Shown one piece after another: positions 19,435 through 26,445 of a DNA stretch of 64,000 bases. The position numbers were made by a program, and so were the translations under genes. The DNA is taken from the NCBI RefSeq assembly GCF_000244915.1, contig NZ_CM001442.1, positions 3,348,001 to 3,412,000 on the forward strand. The letters are read 5' to 3'. The notes beneath the pieces are model-generated. The model did no database searches. It was not told the origin of the DNA and worked only from the letters and a program-made list of their open reading frames with translations. Every line of letters begins with the position of its first letter. The first letter of the stretch is position 1. The DNA comes from Bradyrhizobium sp. WSM471. Its GTDB lineage: Bacteria > Pseudomonadota > Alphaproteobacteria > Rhizobiales > Xanthobacteraceae.

Positions 19435-20493
19435 GTGTCGCAGAATCAAGCATCCAGCCCGGCCGACGCCAAGCCGACCACGGCCACCAGCCGCATCGTA
19501 GCGCTGATTCCCGGGATCCTCCTCTGCATCGCCGTGGCCGGCGTTTCGGCCCTGCTCGAACGGGCGGAATTGGGCGTCTTCGAACATCCCTATGTCGAGG
19601 CGCTGGTGATGGCGATCTTGCTTGGCATGGCCGTGCGCAGCTTCTGGAAGCCTGCGCCGCGCTGGCAGTCCGGCATCGCCTTCAGCGCCAAGCAACTGCT
19701 CGAAGTCGCCGTCATGCTGCTGGGGGCCTCGATCAGCTTTGCCGCGATCGCTGCGTCCGGCGTCGCGCTGTTGGCATCGATCGCAGCCATTGTCGTGATC
19801 GCGCTCAGCGTCTCCTTCGGCATCAGCCGCCTGCTCGGTCTCTCGACGCGGCTCTCGATCCTGATCGCCTGCGGCAACTCGATCTGCGGCAACTCGGCGA
19901 TTGCGGCGGTGGCGCCGATCATCGGTGCCAACAATGACGAGATCGCATCCTCGATCTCCTTCACCGCGATCCTCGGCGTGATGATGGTGCTCGGTCTGCC
20001 GCTGCTGATCCCGCTGCTGCAGCTATCGGCCACGCAATACGGTATCCTCGCAGGCCTCACCGTCTATGCCGTGCCGCAGGTGCTGGCCGCGACGGTGCCG
20101 GCCGGGCTCGTCTCGACGCAGATCGGCACGCTCGTCAAGCTGATGCGCGTGCTGATGCTCGGGCCGGTCGTCGTCGGCCTTTCGCTGACGGCCTCGCGCT
20201 GGCACAGCGACGCCAAGAAGACCAATGTCGGCTTTTTCCGCCTGGTCCCGTGGTTCATTCTTGGCTTCCTTGCGCTGGCGACCCTGCGATCCCTGGAGAT
20301 CGTGCCGGCCACGGTGGTCGGTCCGGTGACGAAGATCACCAGCTTTCTCACGGTGGTGTCGATGGCGGCGCTGGGCCTGGGTGTCGACGTCCGTGTGCTG
20401 GCCAATGTCGGGGGCAGGGTGACGGCGGCCGTGACGTTGTCGCTGTTGCTACTGCTCGGCATCAGCATCGCGCTGGTGCACTGGTTCAAGTAG
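19435..20493 (+). CDS. yeiH: YeiH-family (UPF0324) membrane protein, putative sulfate/sulfite exporter
   Basis: 352 residues with about ten transmembrane helices. Family blocks are EALVMAILLGMAVRSFWKP, ISRLLGLSTRLSILIACGNSICGNSAIAAVAPIIGA, and MAALGLGVDVRVLANVGGR. GTG start with GGGAGAG upstream. Family members are annotated as sulfate exporters, and in other genomes they lie near taurine/sulfonate genes. Here the next genes (on the other strand) are a sulfonate-type importer and an AsfAB-like redox pair, which supports a role in removing sulfite or sulfate. Transport itself is not shown by sequence. Confidence 0.85.
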   Translation: MSQNQASSPADAKPTTATSRIVALIPGILLCIAVAGVSALLERAELGVFEHPYVEALVMAILLGMAVRSFWKPAPRWQSGIAFSAKQLLEVAVMLLGASISFAAIAASGVALLASIAAIVVIALSVSFGISRLLGLSTRLSILIACGNSICGNSAIAAVAPIIGANNDEIASSISFTAILGVMMVLGLPLLIPLLQLSATQYGILAGLTVYAVPQVLAATVPAGLVSTQIGTLVKLMRVLMLGPVVVGLSLTASRWHSDAKKTNVGFFRLVPWFILGFLALATLRSLEIVPATVVGPVTKITSFLTVVSMAALGLGVDVRVLANVGGRVTAAVTLSLLLLLGISIALVHWFK

Positions 20494-20518
20494 AAGCAAT
20501 CGCGCGGCGATGGCAGTG

Positions 20519-20673
20519 CACCCTCTCCCCCTTGTGGGAAAGGGTGGCTCGCCGCGCAGCGGCGAGACGGGTGAGGGGTTCTATCCGCGAGTCAATCTGT
20601 AGCAGAGAGCACGCGGAAGCATACCCCTCATCCGGCGCTTCGCGCCACCTTCTCCCCGCAAGGGGAGAAGGGA
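20519..20673. repeat. Intergenic palindromic repeat
   Basis: Two outward-facing copies of a CCCTCTCCC.../GGGGAGAAGGG-type sequence, with GCGGCGAGACGGGTGAGGGG on the left side and CCCCTCATCCGGCGCTTCGCGCCACC on the right. It resembles dispersed intergenic repeats of Bradyrhizobium. It lies between the convergent ends of the YeiH-type and ABC ATPase genes and may act as a terminator. Confidence 0.6.
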
Positions 20674-20692
20674 AGTAACCGTCGAGAAATCG

Positions 20693-21565
20693 CTAAATCA
20701 CATCCGCGAGCGAATGCCCGTGCAGCTCGATGTTCAGCCCCTGCATGCCCATGTCGTTGAGCTCGCCGCCCATCGCTTTGATGCTCTCCTCGCGGATCAG
20801 CGACATCAGTCCGCGGCGCAATGCAAGGAATTCCGACGACATCATCATCGACTGCTGCCGCGGCCGCTCCAGCGGGATCGGAATCTCCGCCTTGATCGAT
20901 CCGGGGCGTGCGGTCATGCAGTAGACGCGGTCGGACAGGAAGATCGCCTCGTCGATGTCGTGGGTGACGAACAGCACCGAGATCTTCAGCCGCTGCCACA
21001 TGTTGGTGAGGATCTGCTGCATGATGACGCGGGTCTGCGCGTCGAGCGCGCCGAAGGGCTCGTCCAGCAGCAACACTTTGGGTCCCGTCGCGAGCGCGCG
21101 GACGATGCCCACGCGCTGCTTCATGCCACCTGAGAGTTTCTCGGGATAATGCTTTTCGAAGGCTTCGAGGCCCGCGAGCCCCAGCAGCGTGCGCGCAGCG
21201 CGCTCGCGCTGCGAGCGCGGCATGCCGCGCATCTTCAGGCCGAACTCCACGTTCTCCCGCACCGTCTTCCAGGGAAACAGCGAATACTGCTGAAACACCA
21301 TGCCGCGCTCGGCGCTGGGGCCGTTCACCTTCTCGCCGTCGACGGTGACGATGCCCGTGGTCGGCTTGAGGAAACCCGCGACTGCATTGAGCAGCGTCGA
21401 CTTTCCGCAGCCGGAGGGACCGACGATCGAGACGAACTCGCCCGGATTCACATGAATCTGCGTATCGGTGACGGCTTCGACCGGCCCCTCGATGCTGTCG
21501 TAGCTGAGGGAGAAATTCCTGACTTCGATATGGCCCTGCGGTGCCTTGACAACGATCTCGCTCAT
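20693..21565 (-). CDS. ABC transporter ATPase, nitrate/sulfonate/taurine type
   Basis: 290 residues. Walker A GPSGCGKST at 49-57, Q-loop QQYSLFPWKTV, signature LSGGMKQR, Walker B VLLLDEPFGALD, H-loop VTHDID. The FPWKT Q-loop is typical of the SsuB/TauB/NrtD subfamily. A C-terminal extension of about 30 residues is Met-rich. The ATG overlaps the permease stop (ATGA). Partner of the permease and binding-protein genes upstream. Confidence 0.92.
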   Translation of the reverse strand: MSEIVVKAPQGHIEVRNFSLSYDSIEGPVEAVTDTQIHVNPGEFVSIVGPSGCGKSTLLNAVAGFLKPTTGIVTVDGEKVNGPSAERGMVFQQYSLFPWKTVRENVEFGLKMRGMPRSQRERAARTLLGLAGLEAFEKHYPEKLSGGMKQRVGIVRALATGPKVLLLDEPFGALDAQTRVIMQQILTNMWQRLKISVLFVTHDIDEAIFLSDRVYCMTARPGSIKAEIPIPLERPRQQSMMMSSEFLALRRGLMSLIREESIKAMGGELNDMGMQGLNIELHGHSLADVI

Positions 21566-22431
21566 CTTGACCTCCACGGCATCACCAATTGTCCGGCCCC
21601 CCGGATCAGCATGCTCGATCCGAGGCCGAGCACGCCGATCGCGATCATGCCGAGCGCAATGTCGGCATACTGGACCAGCGAATAGGCCTCCCAGGTGAAA
21701 TAGCCGATGCCGTACTGCCCCGAGATCATCTCGGCGGCGATCAGCGACACCCAGGCCACGCCCATGCCGACGGTGAGGCCAGTGAAGATGTGCGGGAGCG
21801 AGGCCGGAAAATACACGTCGCGGAAGATCGAGCGCTCCCGCGCGCCGAGACATTGCGCGGCGCGCACCAGCACGGGGTCGACCAGCGACATGCCGTGCAG
21901 CGTGTTGACCAGGATCGGGAAGAACGAGCCGAGGAACGTGATATAGACGATGCTCTGCTCGTTGGTCGGCCACAGCATGATCGCCATCGGCACCCAGGCG
22001 ATCGCCGGGATCGGCCGCAGCACCTCCGCCACGGGGAAGATGATCTCGTGGGCGAGCTTGAAGCGGCCCATGATCAGGCCGAGCGGCACGGCGACGATGG
22101 CCGCGAGCGAGAAGCCGAAGAAGATGCGCCGGCAGCTCAAGAGCACGTGCAGCAGGAATTTGGGATCGTGGATCGCCTTGGTGAAGCTCGCATAGACCGC
22201 GAGCGGCGAGGGCACGTTGGTGAAGCGCACGAAGAACACGACGCGATAGGTCGTCAGCAGATGCCAGACCAGCAGAAAAGCGAGCAGCGAGATGATGCCG
22301 ATCGCGGTCGCGCGCAGCCCGCCCCGGTTGAGCCGGTACCAGCGCAACGCGAGCGTGCCGAAGGAGGGTGGGGATGCGGGTGGCGTGGAGGCAGGCAAGG
22401 CGCTTGCCTCCGCGATTGCACTTGCCGGCAT
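21562..22431 (-). CDS. ABC transporter permease, sulfonate/taurine type
   Basis: 289 residues, six transmembrane segments, with an N-terminal Pro/Ala-rich tail. The EAA loop is AAQCLGARERSIFRDVYFPASLPHIFTGL. Subfamily marks LRPIPAIAWVPMAIMLW match SsuC/TauC. ATG 22431 lies 35 bp after the binding-protein stop. Forms the inner-membrane channel with the ATPase encoded next. Confidence 0.92.
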   Translation of the reverse strand: MPASAIAEASALPASTPPASPPSFGTLALRWYRLNRGGLRATAIGIISLLAFLLVWHLLTTYRVVFFVRFTNVPSPLAVYASFTKAIHDPKFLLHVLLSCRRIFFGFSLAAIVAVPLGLIMGRFKLAHEIIFPVAEVLRPIPAIAWVPMAIMLWPTNEQSIVYITFLGSFFPILVNTLHGMSLVDPVLVRAAQCLGARERSIFRDVYFPASLPHIFTGLTVGMGVAWVSLIAAEMISGQYGIGYFTWEAYSLVQYADIALGMIAIGVLGLGSSMLIRGAGQLVMPWRSR

Positions 22432-22466
22432 GCTGTCCTCGGGATGTCTGAGGAGGGCGGGACTGC

Positions 22467-23888
22467 TCACGTCTTGCCCCCGCCGACCGCCGCCTTCACC
22501 GCGTCGTCGAAGCCGAGCACCTTGCCGCTGGTCTTGGCGGCATAGGCTTCGGCGTCCTTCTTCAACAGGAACGGCGCAACCTCGCCATTGCCGACCGCGA
22601 AGAAAGCCTGGTCGGCGAACAGCTTGATGCCGCGGGTGGTATCGAAGACGTAGGCGACGTTGATCTTCTTGCCCTTGGCCTTGTAGTCGGCATAGGCGGC
22701 GAGCGTGCAACTGGCCGACGAGAAGGGCATGATGCCTGCCTCGTCGATCCAGACCTCGCCGGCCTTGCGCGGATCGGCAATCGGCTTCTTGCAGAAGGAG
22801 TCTTCGCCGGAGATCTCGTAGTTGCTGGCGCTCGCGAGCCGCGCGTCGTAGTCGAGCTTCATCTCGGCATAGGCTTTGCGGATGTAGCTGTCGTCGACCC
22901 ACTTCTTCGGGTCGAACTCCTTCATCCGGCCGAGGTTCTGCAGCACCTTGACGTCGGCCGCAGCGGCGTCGATCAGCGCCGGCTTGATTGAGGGATCGGT
23001 GGTCATGTTGCCGCTGGGGCCGAGGAAGATGTAGACGACCTCCTTGTTGATGCCGGTCCATTCCTGGATTTTCTCCGCGGCGAGCTTGGGATCGTCGCGC
23101 AGCCACTGATTGGCGGCGATCAGGGCCTTGAAATATGCGACGACGACCTCGGGATATTTTTCGGCGAAATCGGTGCGCACCACGATGCCGTGGAAGGTCG
23201 GCAGATTGGTCTCGACGCCGTCAAAGATCTTTCGCGCAAAACCGCGGAACGGCAGCAGCTCGGCGAACGGAACGAAATCGGCATGCGCGTCGATCTTCTT
23301 CTCCTGGAGATTGGTCGAGCCGACCTCCGGGCTCTGGCTGACCAGCTGGAAGAAATCCGACGCGTAGCCGCGGTCCTGCATCGCCTTGAGCACCATGCCG
23401 TGCGCGGCCGAGCCAAACGGCACGCTGACGAGCTTGCCCTTGAGATCCGCGAGATCATAGTAGGGCGAGTCCTTGTGAACGACGATGCCGTTGCCGGAGC
23501 CCGACAGGCTGTAGGCGGCCATGCCGACCAGCCGGCTCTTGCTCTCCGGATTGCTGTCGAACGTGAAGCCGTTCACGATCAGCGGATAGTCGCCCATCAT
23601 GCCGATCTGCAGCTTGTTCGCCATCATCGCATTGGTGACGGGCGGACCGGAGGTGAAGTTCTGCCACTCCAGCTCGAACTTGATGTTGGCGTATTTGCCG
23701 TCCTTCGGCAGATATTTTTCGAGGAGATGGAGCTGGCGGATGACGACGCCGGCGGTCACCGTGTTGGTCGTGGTGTCCTGCGTTCCAATGCCGAGCGTGA
23801 CAGTTTCCGCCGCGGCCGGCTGCGCGAGGAGAAGCGCCAGCGACGTCACCGACATCGCGATCGAGAGCGTGGGAAGATGGCGGACCAT
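22467..23888 (-). CDS. SsuA/NrtA-type periplasmic binding protein fused to a NosL-like domain
   Basis: 473 residues from the third of three clustered ATGs, the one with GAGGA at proper spacing; starts at 23894 and 23900 are possible. Sec signal peptide ending at AQPAAAE (about 28). Residues about 30-350 are an NMT1/SsuA-like fold (LQIGMMGDYPLIV, DLKGKLVSVPFGSAAHGMVLKAM). The last ~100 residues do not belong to that fold. They read FSSASCTLAAY ... VAYVFDTT ... FFAVGNGEVAPF ... KDAEAYAAKTSGKVLGFDD, which resembles the copper-chaperone NosL family, including an upstream Cys. The substrate is likely a sulfur compound, judged by neighbours. The NosL similarity is from pattern only. Confidence 0.8.
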   Translation of the reverse strand: MVRHLPTLSIAMSVTSLALLLAQPAAAETVTLGIGTQDTTTNTVTAGVVIRQLHLLEKYLPKDGKYANIKFELEWQNFTSGPPVTNAMMANKLQIGMMGDYPLIVNGFTFDSNPESKSRLVGMAAYSLSGSGNGIVVHKDSPYYDLADLKGKLVSVPFGSAAHGMVLKAMQDRGYASDFFQLVSQSPEVGSTNLQEKKIDAHADFVPFAELLPFRGFARKIFDGVETNLPTFHGIVVRTDFAEKYPEVVVAYFKALIAANQWLRDDPKLAAEKIQEWTGINKEVVYIFLGPSGNMTTDPSIKPALIDAAAADVKVLQNLGRMKEFDPKKWVDDSYIRKAYAEMKLDYDARLASASNYEISGEDSFCKKPIADPRKAGEVWIDEAGIMPFSSASCTLAAYADYKAKGKKINVAYVFDTTRGIKLFADQAFFAVGNGEVAPFLLKKDAEAYAAKTSGKVLGFDDAVKAAVGGGKT

Positions 23889-23974
23889 TCTCATCCTCAT
23901 TCGGTTGGATGTGCTGTGGTTGCCATGATTGGGTGAGGGCGTGGGCAGGGCAAATCCGGAATGAGCGCCACAGT

Positions 23975-23989
23975 CGATTAGTTGCCGGG
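23975..23989 (-). promoter_or_regulatory. Copy 1 of the cluster motif [CA]AACTAAT[TC]G
   Basis: On the minus strand CCCGGCAACTAATCG; the core CAACTAATCG ends 86 bases before the chosen start (74 before the first ATG at 23900) of the binding-protein gene. Same orientation and nearly the same distance to the first ATG as copies in front of the reductase and flavoprotein genes. Confidence 0.55.
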
Positions 23990-24069
23990 AAAAGTTGATT
24001 GCATAGTCCTTGGGCAGTCCTGCACTATAAAGCCGCTTGCATGGGCACCAGCCCTGGTCGCAAGCTCGA

Positions 24070-24843
24070 TCAGTCGGCCGCCTGGCCTCGCATCTCTTCC
24101 AGCACGTCGGACCGGCAGACCACGATCTGCGAGCGCTTTGTCAGCACGATCCCCTTTTCCTGCATGCGCTTCAGGCTGATCGTGACCCATTGCCTGGTGG
24201 CGCCGACCATGTGGGCGATATCGGCATGGGTGAAGGCGGCCGCGATCACCCGGCCGTCGGCGTCATCGACGCCATAGAGGTCGACGAGATGCAGCAACAG
24301 ATGCGCAAGGCGCTGTGTGATCGAGCGCGTTCCCAGCATCTGGGCCAGCGCCGAATAGCACTTGCCCTTGAAGGTCAGGCCTTCAATCAGGCCGATCGCG
24401 AGGTTCGGAATCTCGACCGCAAGGGATCGCAGCTCCTTTCCGGGCAGATGCACCACGCTGCAATTGCTGGATGCAACGCCGGACCATTGATGCACGGTAC
24501 CTTCGAACACTTCGGGGCCGCCGACGAAATTGCCGACATGCCAATAGGCCAGCGTGATCTCGCGGCCGAGCGGGGAGGTGTAGAACACCCGGATACGGCC
24601 GCTCTCGATCAGCCAGATACCGTCATGCTTGCCACCCTGGCTGAATAGCGTCTGGCCACGGTTGAGCACTTTTCGGCGGCCCTGCTTCAGCACCAGCTCC
24701 CGTTCGCGCTGGCTGAGCTTGTCCATCAACGCCGGCGGTCCGCCGATCCATTGCTGGTTCTCGGTGAGCAGCAGCGAGGAACCGCCCGCAGGCCGGGCCG
24801 TTGCGGGGCCCGTCCCGCGAACCACATTGGCCGCCTGCAACAT
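24070..24843 (-). CDS. Crp/Fnr-family transcriptional regulator
   Basis: 257 residues. Cyclic-nucleotide-binding-like beta barrel at about 65-165 (LFSQGGKHDGIWLIESGRIRVFYTSPLGREITLAYW), then a winged HTH (FTHADIAHMVGATRQWVTISLKRMQEKGIV, about 208-238). It lacks the four N-terminal Cys of FNR, so it probably does not hold an oxygen-sensing [4Fe-4S] cluster. GGAGG precedes the ATG. First gene of the minus-strand run leading to the ABC importer, and the natural candidate to bind the repeated AACTAAT motif in this cluster. Confidence 0.88.
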   Translation of the reverse strand: MLQAANVVRGTGPATARPAGGSSLLLTENQQWIGGPPALMDKLSQRERELVLKQGRRKVLNRGQTLFSQGGKHDGIWLIESGRIRVFYTSPLGREITLAYWHVGNFVGGPEVFEGTVHQWSGVASSNCSVVHLPGKELRSLAVEIPNLAIGLIEGLTFKGKCYSALAQMLGTRSITQRLAHLLLHLVDLYGVDDADGRVIAAAFTHADIAHMVGATRQWVTISLKRMQEKGIVLTKRSQIVVCRSDVLEEMRGQAAD

Positions 24844-24912
24844 CGTCTGCCTCCGGAACGTTCAAACCGTTCTAAAGAGGAGCAATGTCCGTGCCAGATG
24901 GCCGCGTTCTCC

Positions 24913-25016
24913 CTGTCATCGCCCGCGAAAGCGGGCGATCCAGTATTCCAGAGGCGTCAGTGGGAGACGGTGAGGGCGCGGCCTACTGGATTGCCCGCTT
25001 TCGCGGGGAATGACAG
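24913..25016. repeat. Intergenic palindromic repeat, same family as the one near 51.2 kb
   Basis: Left arm GTCATCGCCCGCGAAAGCGG followed by GCGATCCAGTA; right arm TACTGGATTGCCCGCTTTCGC followed by GGGGAATGACAG (imperfect inverse). It fills most of the 219 bp between the Crp-type and DUF971 genes. Confidence 0.65.
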
Positions 25017-25062
25017 CGGTGTTTGTGGCCGCTGGGGTGCCAATCTCACGGCTGCGTCCTGC

Positions 25063-25359
25063 CTAGCGCCCCGCCAAGCTCAGCAAATACGGCTTCGGGT
25101 AAATCCCCCGATTGTGCCCATCCGAGAACGAGATGTTCAGCCCGTAACCGAGATCGCCGATCTCGGTGATTGCGATGCCTGGAAACCGCTCGGGGAAGCG
25201 GCCGTCGAAGCGGGCGCGGGTGCAGTGGGCGCATTTGCAGGAGAGGCGGAGCGTTTCCGCCGGCAAGTCCAGCGTGTCGTCCTCAGCGGTGCGGACGCGC
25301 AGCGTCGCGAGGTCGGCGCTTGCTTCGTAATCTGCCACGGTCGGTGCCACCAAGGTCAT
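25063..25359 (-). CDS. DUF971-family protein
   Basis: 98 residues. SCKCAHCTRARFDGRFPERFPGI carries a CxCxxC group, and the C-terminal ISFSDGHNRGIYPKPYLLSL matches DUF971, the small domain also found at the N-terminus of gamma-butyrobetaine hydroxylases and next to Mrp/ApbC-type Fe-S carriers. The ATG at 25359 has GGAGA eight bases upstream. A metal-binding or Fe-S assembly role is inferred, which would suit the neighbouring iron-sulfur proteins. Confidence 0.8.
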   Translation of the reverse strand: MTLVAPTVADYEASADLATLRVRTAEDDTLDLPAETLRLSCKCAHCTRARFDGRFPERFPGIAITEIGDLGYGLNISFSDGHNRGIYPKPYLLSLAGR

Positions 25360-25400
25360 GACGTGTCTCCGAGCCTTCTCTACGTTGCCGCAGTGCTGCG

Positions 25401-25419
25401 GCGATAGCAACTAATTGCC
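25401..25419 (+). promoter_or_regulatory. Copy 2 of the cluster motif (long form)
   Basis: GCGATAGCAACTAATTGCC. The 20-base context GGCGATAGCAAYTARTTGYC also fits the reverse complement of the copy at 26364, with 17 of 20 positions identical. It lies between the divergent DUF971 and ferredoxin-NADP reductase genes, 42 bp before the former. Confidence 0.6.
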
Positions 25420-25481
25420 AGGCGCAGGTGCGCGACGCTGATCTTCGCTGCCTGCTGTTCGATCATCGCCTACGAAATGTG

Positions 25482-25491
25482 AAACTAATCG
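25482..25491 (+). promoter_or_regulatory. Copy 3 of the cluster motif
   Basis: AAACTAATCG followed by ACCG, 76 bases before the reductase ATG. It agrees with copy 1 at AACTAATCGAC. Confidence 0.5.
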
Positions 25492-25567
25492 ACCGGGAAT
25501 TTCAGTTCGGCGTTGCCGGATTCCTGTCTCTCCGAAACCTTGTGCGCAATCGAGGTCAGGAGAGACA

Positions 25568-26341
25568 ATGAGCGCATTTCAGAAGGAAACGGTCCTGTCG
25601 GTCAGGCACTGGACCGACAGCCTGTTCAGCTTCACCGCGACGCGCGATCCGGGCTTCCGCTTCCAGAACGGCCAATTCGCGATGATCGGGCTGGAAGTCG
25701 AGGGCAAGCCGTTGCTGCGGGCCTACAGCATGGCGAGCGCCAATCACGAGGAGGCGCTCGAGTTCTTCTCGATCAAGGTGCAGGACGGTCCGCTGACCTC
25801 GCGCCTTCAGAAGATCAGAGAGGGGGACGTCATCCTGGTCGGCCGCAAGGCCACGGGCACGCTGATCACCGGCAATCTCATTCCCGGCAAACGCCTGTTG
25901 CTGCTCTCGACCGGAACGGGGCTCGCGCCTTTCGCCAGCCTGATCAAGGACCCCGACGTCTACGAGAATTACGAGACCATCGTGCTCGCCCATGGTTGCC
26001 GCCAGGTCTCCGAGCTCTCCTATGGCGAGCACCTCGTCGAAGGCTTGCGCGATCACGAGTTCTTCGGGCCGCTGATTCGGGACAAGCTCGTCTACTATCC
26101 CACCGTTACCCGCGAGCCGTTCAGGAATCGCGGCCGCATCTCCGACCTGATCGCGTCGAACCAGCTCTTCGACGACATCGGTCTATCAGGCCTCGATATC
26201 GAGACCGACCGCATCATGCTGTGCGGCAGCCCGGCGATGCTGGAGGAACTTCCCGCGATGCTTTCTGGGCGCGGGTTTGTCGAGGGCAATCACAGCCGGC
26301 CCGGCCATTTCGTGATCGAAAAGGCCTTTGTCGAGCGCTGA
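25568..26341 (+). CDS. fpr: Ferredoxin-NADP+ reductase
   Basis: 257 residues, the bacterial Fpr subclass. FAD-binding RAYSMAS at about 54-60, NADP-binding LLLLSTGTGLAPFASLI near 115-130, C-terminal VEGNHSRPGHFVIEKAFVER including the family's C-terminal FAD-stacking region. It passes electrons between NADPH and ferredoxin or flavodoxin. TCAGGAGAG precedes the ATG. The flavoprotein and ferredoxin genes follow at 105 and about 1,900 bp, so a chain NADPH to ferredoxin to flavoprotein is the obvious inference. Confidence 0.9.
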   Translation: MSAFQKETVLSVRHWTDSLFSFTATRDPGFRFQNGQFAMIGLEVEGKPLLRAYSMASANHEEALEFFSIKVQDGPLTSRLQKIREGDVILVGRKATGTLITGNLIPGKRLLLLSTGTGLAPFASLIKDPDVYENYETIVLAHGCRQVSELSYGEHLVEGLRDHEFFGPLIRDKLVYYPTVTREPFRNRGRISDLIASNQLFDDIGLSGLDIETDRIMLCGSPAMLEELPAMLSGRGFVEGNHSRPGHFVIEKAFVER

Positions 26342-26355
26342 GGCGCAAATCGCAG

Positions 26356-26384
26356 CCCGGCGACAACTAATTGCTATCGCCGGG
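26356..26384. promoter_or_regulatory. Copy 4 of the cluster motif inside a perfect 8-bp stem
   Basis: CCCGGCGA / TCGCCGGG arms enclose CAACTAATTGCTA. The core CAACTAATTG (26364-26373) ends 72 bases before the flavoprotein ATG. The stem could be a transcription attenuator or terminator after fpr, or extra DNA contacts of the regulator. Confidence 0.55.
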
Positions 26385-26445
26385 ACGCCTGCTGAACAAA
26401 TCTGATGCAAAGGCGCCGGACCTGCCGGCGAGCCAGGAGCAAGCG

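Noticed and set aside
24856..24863. GAACGTTC palindrome in the leader of the Crp-type gene
   Set aside because: Eight bases only, with no second copy in the cluster; too short to call an operator.
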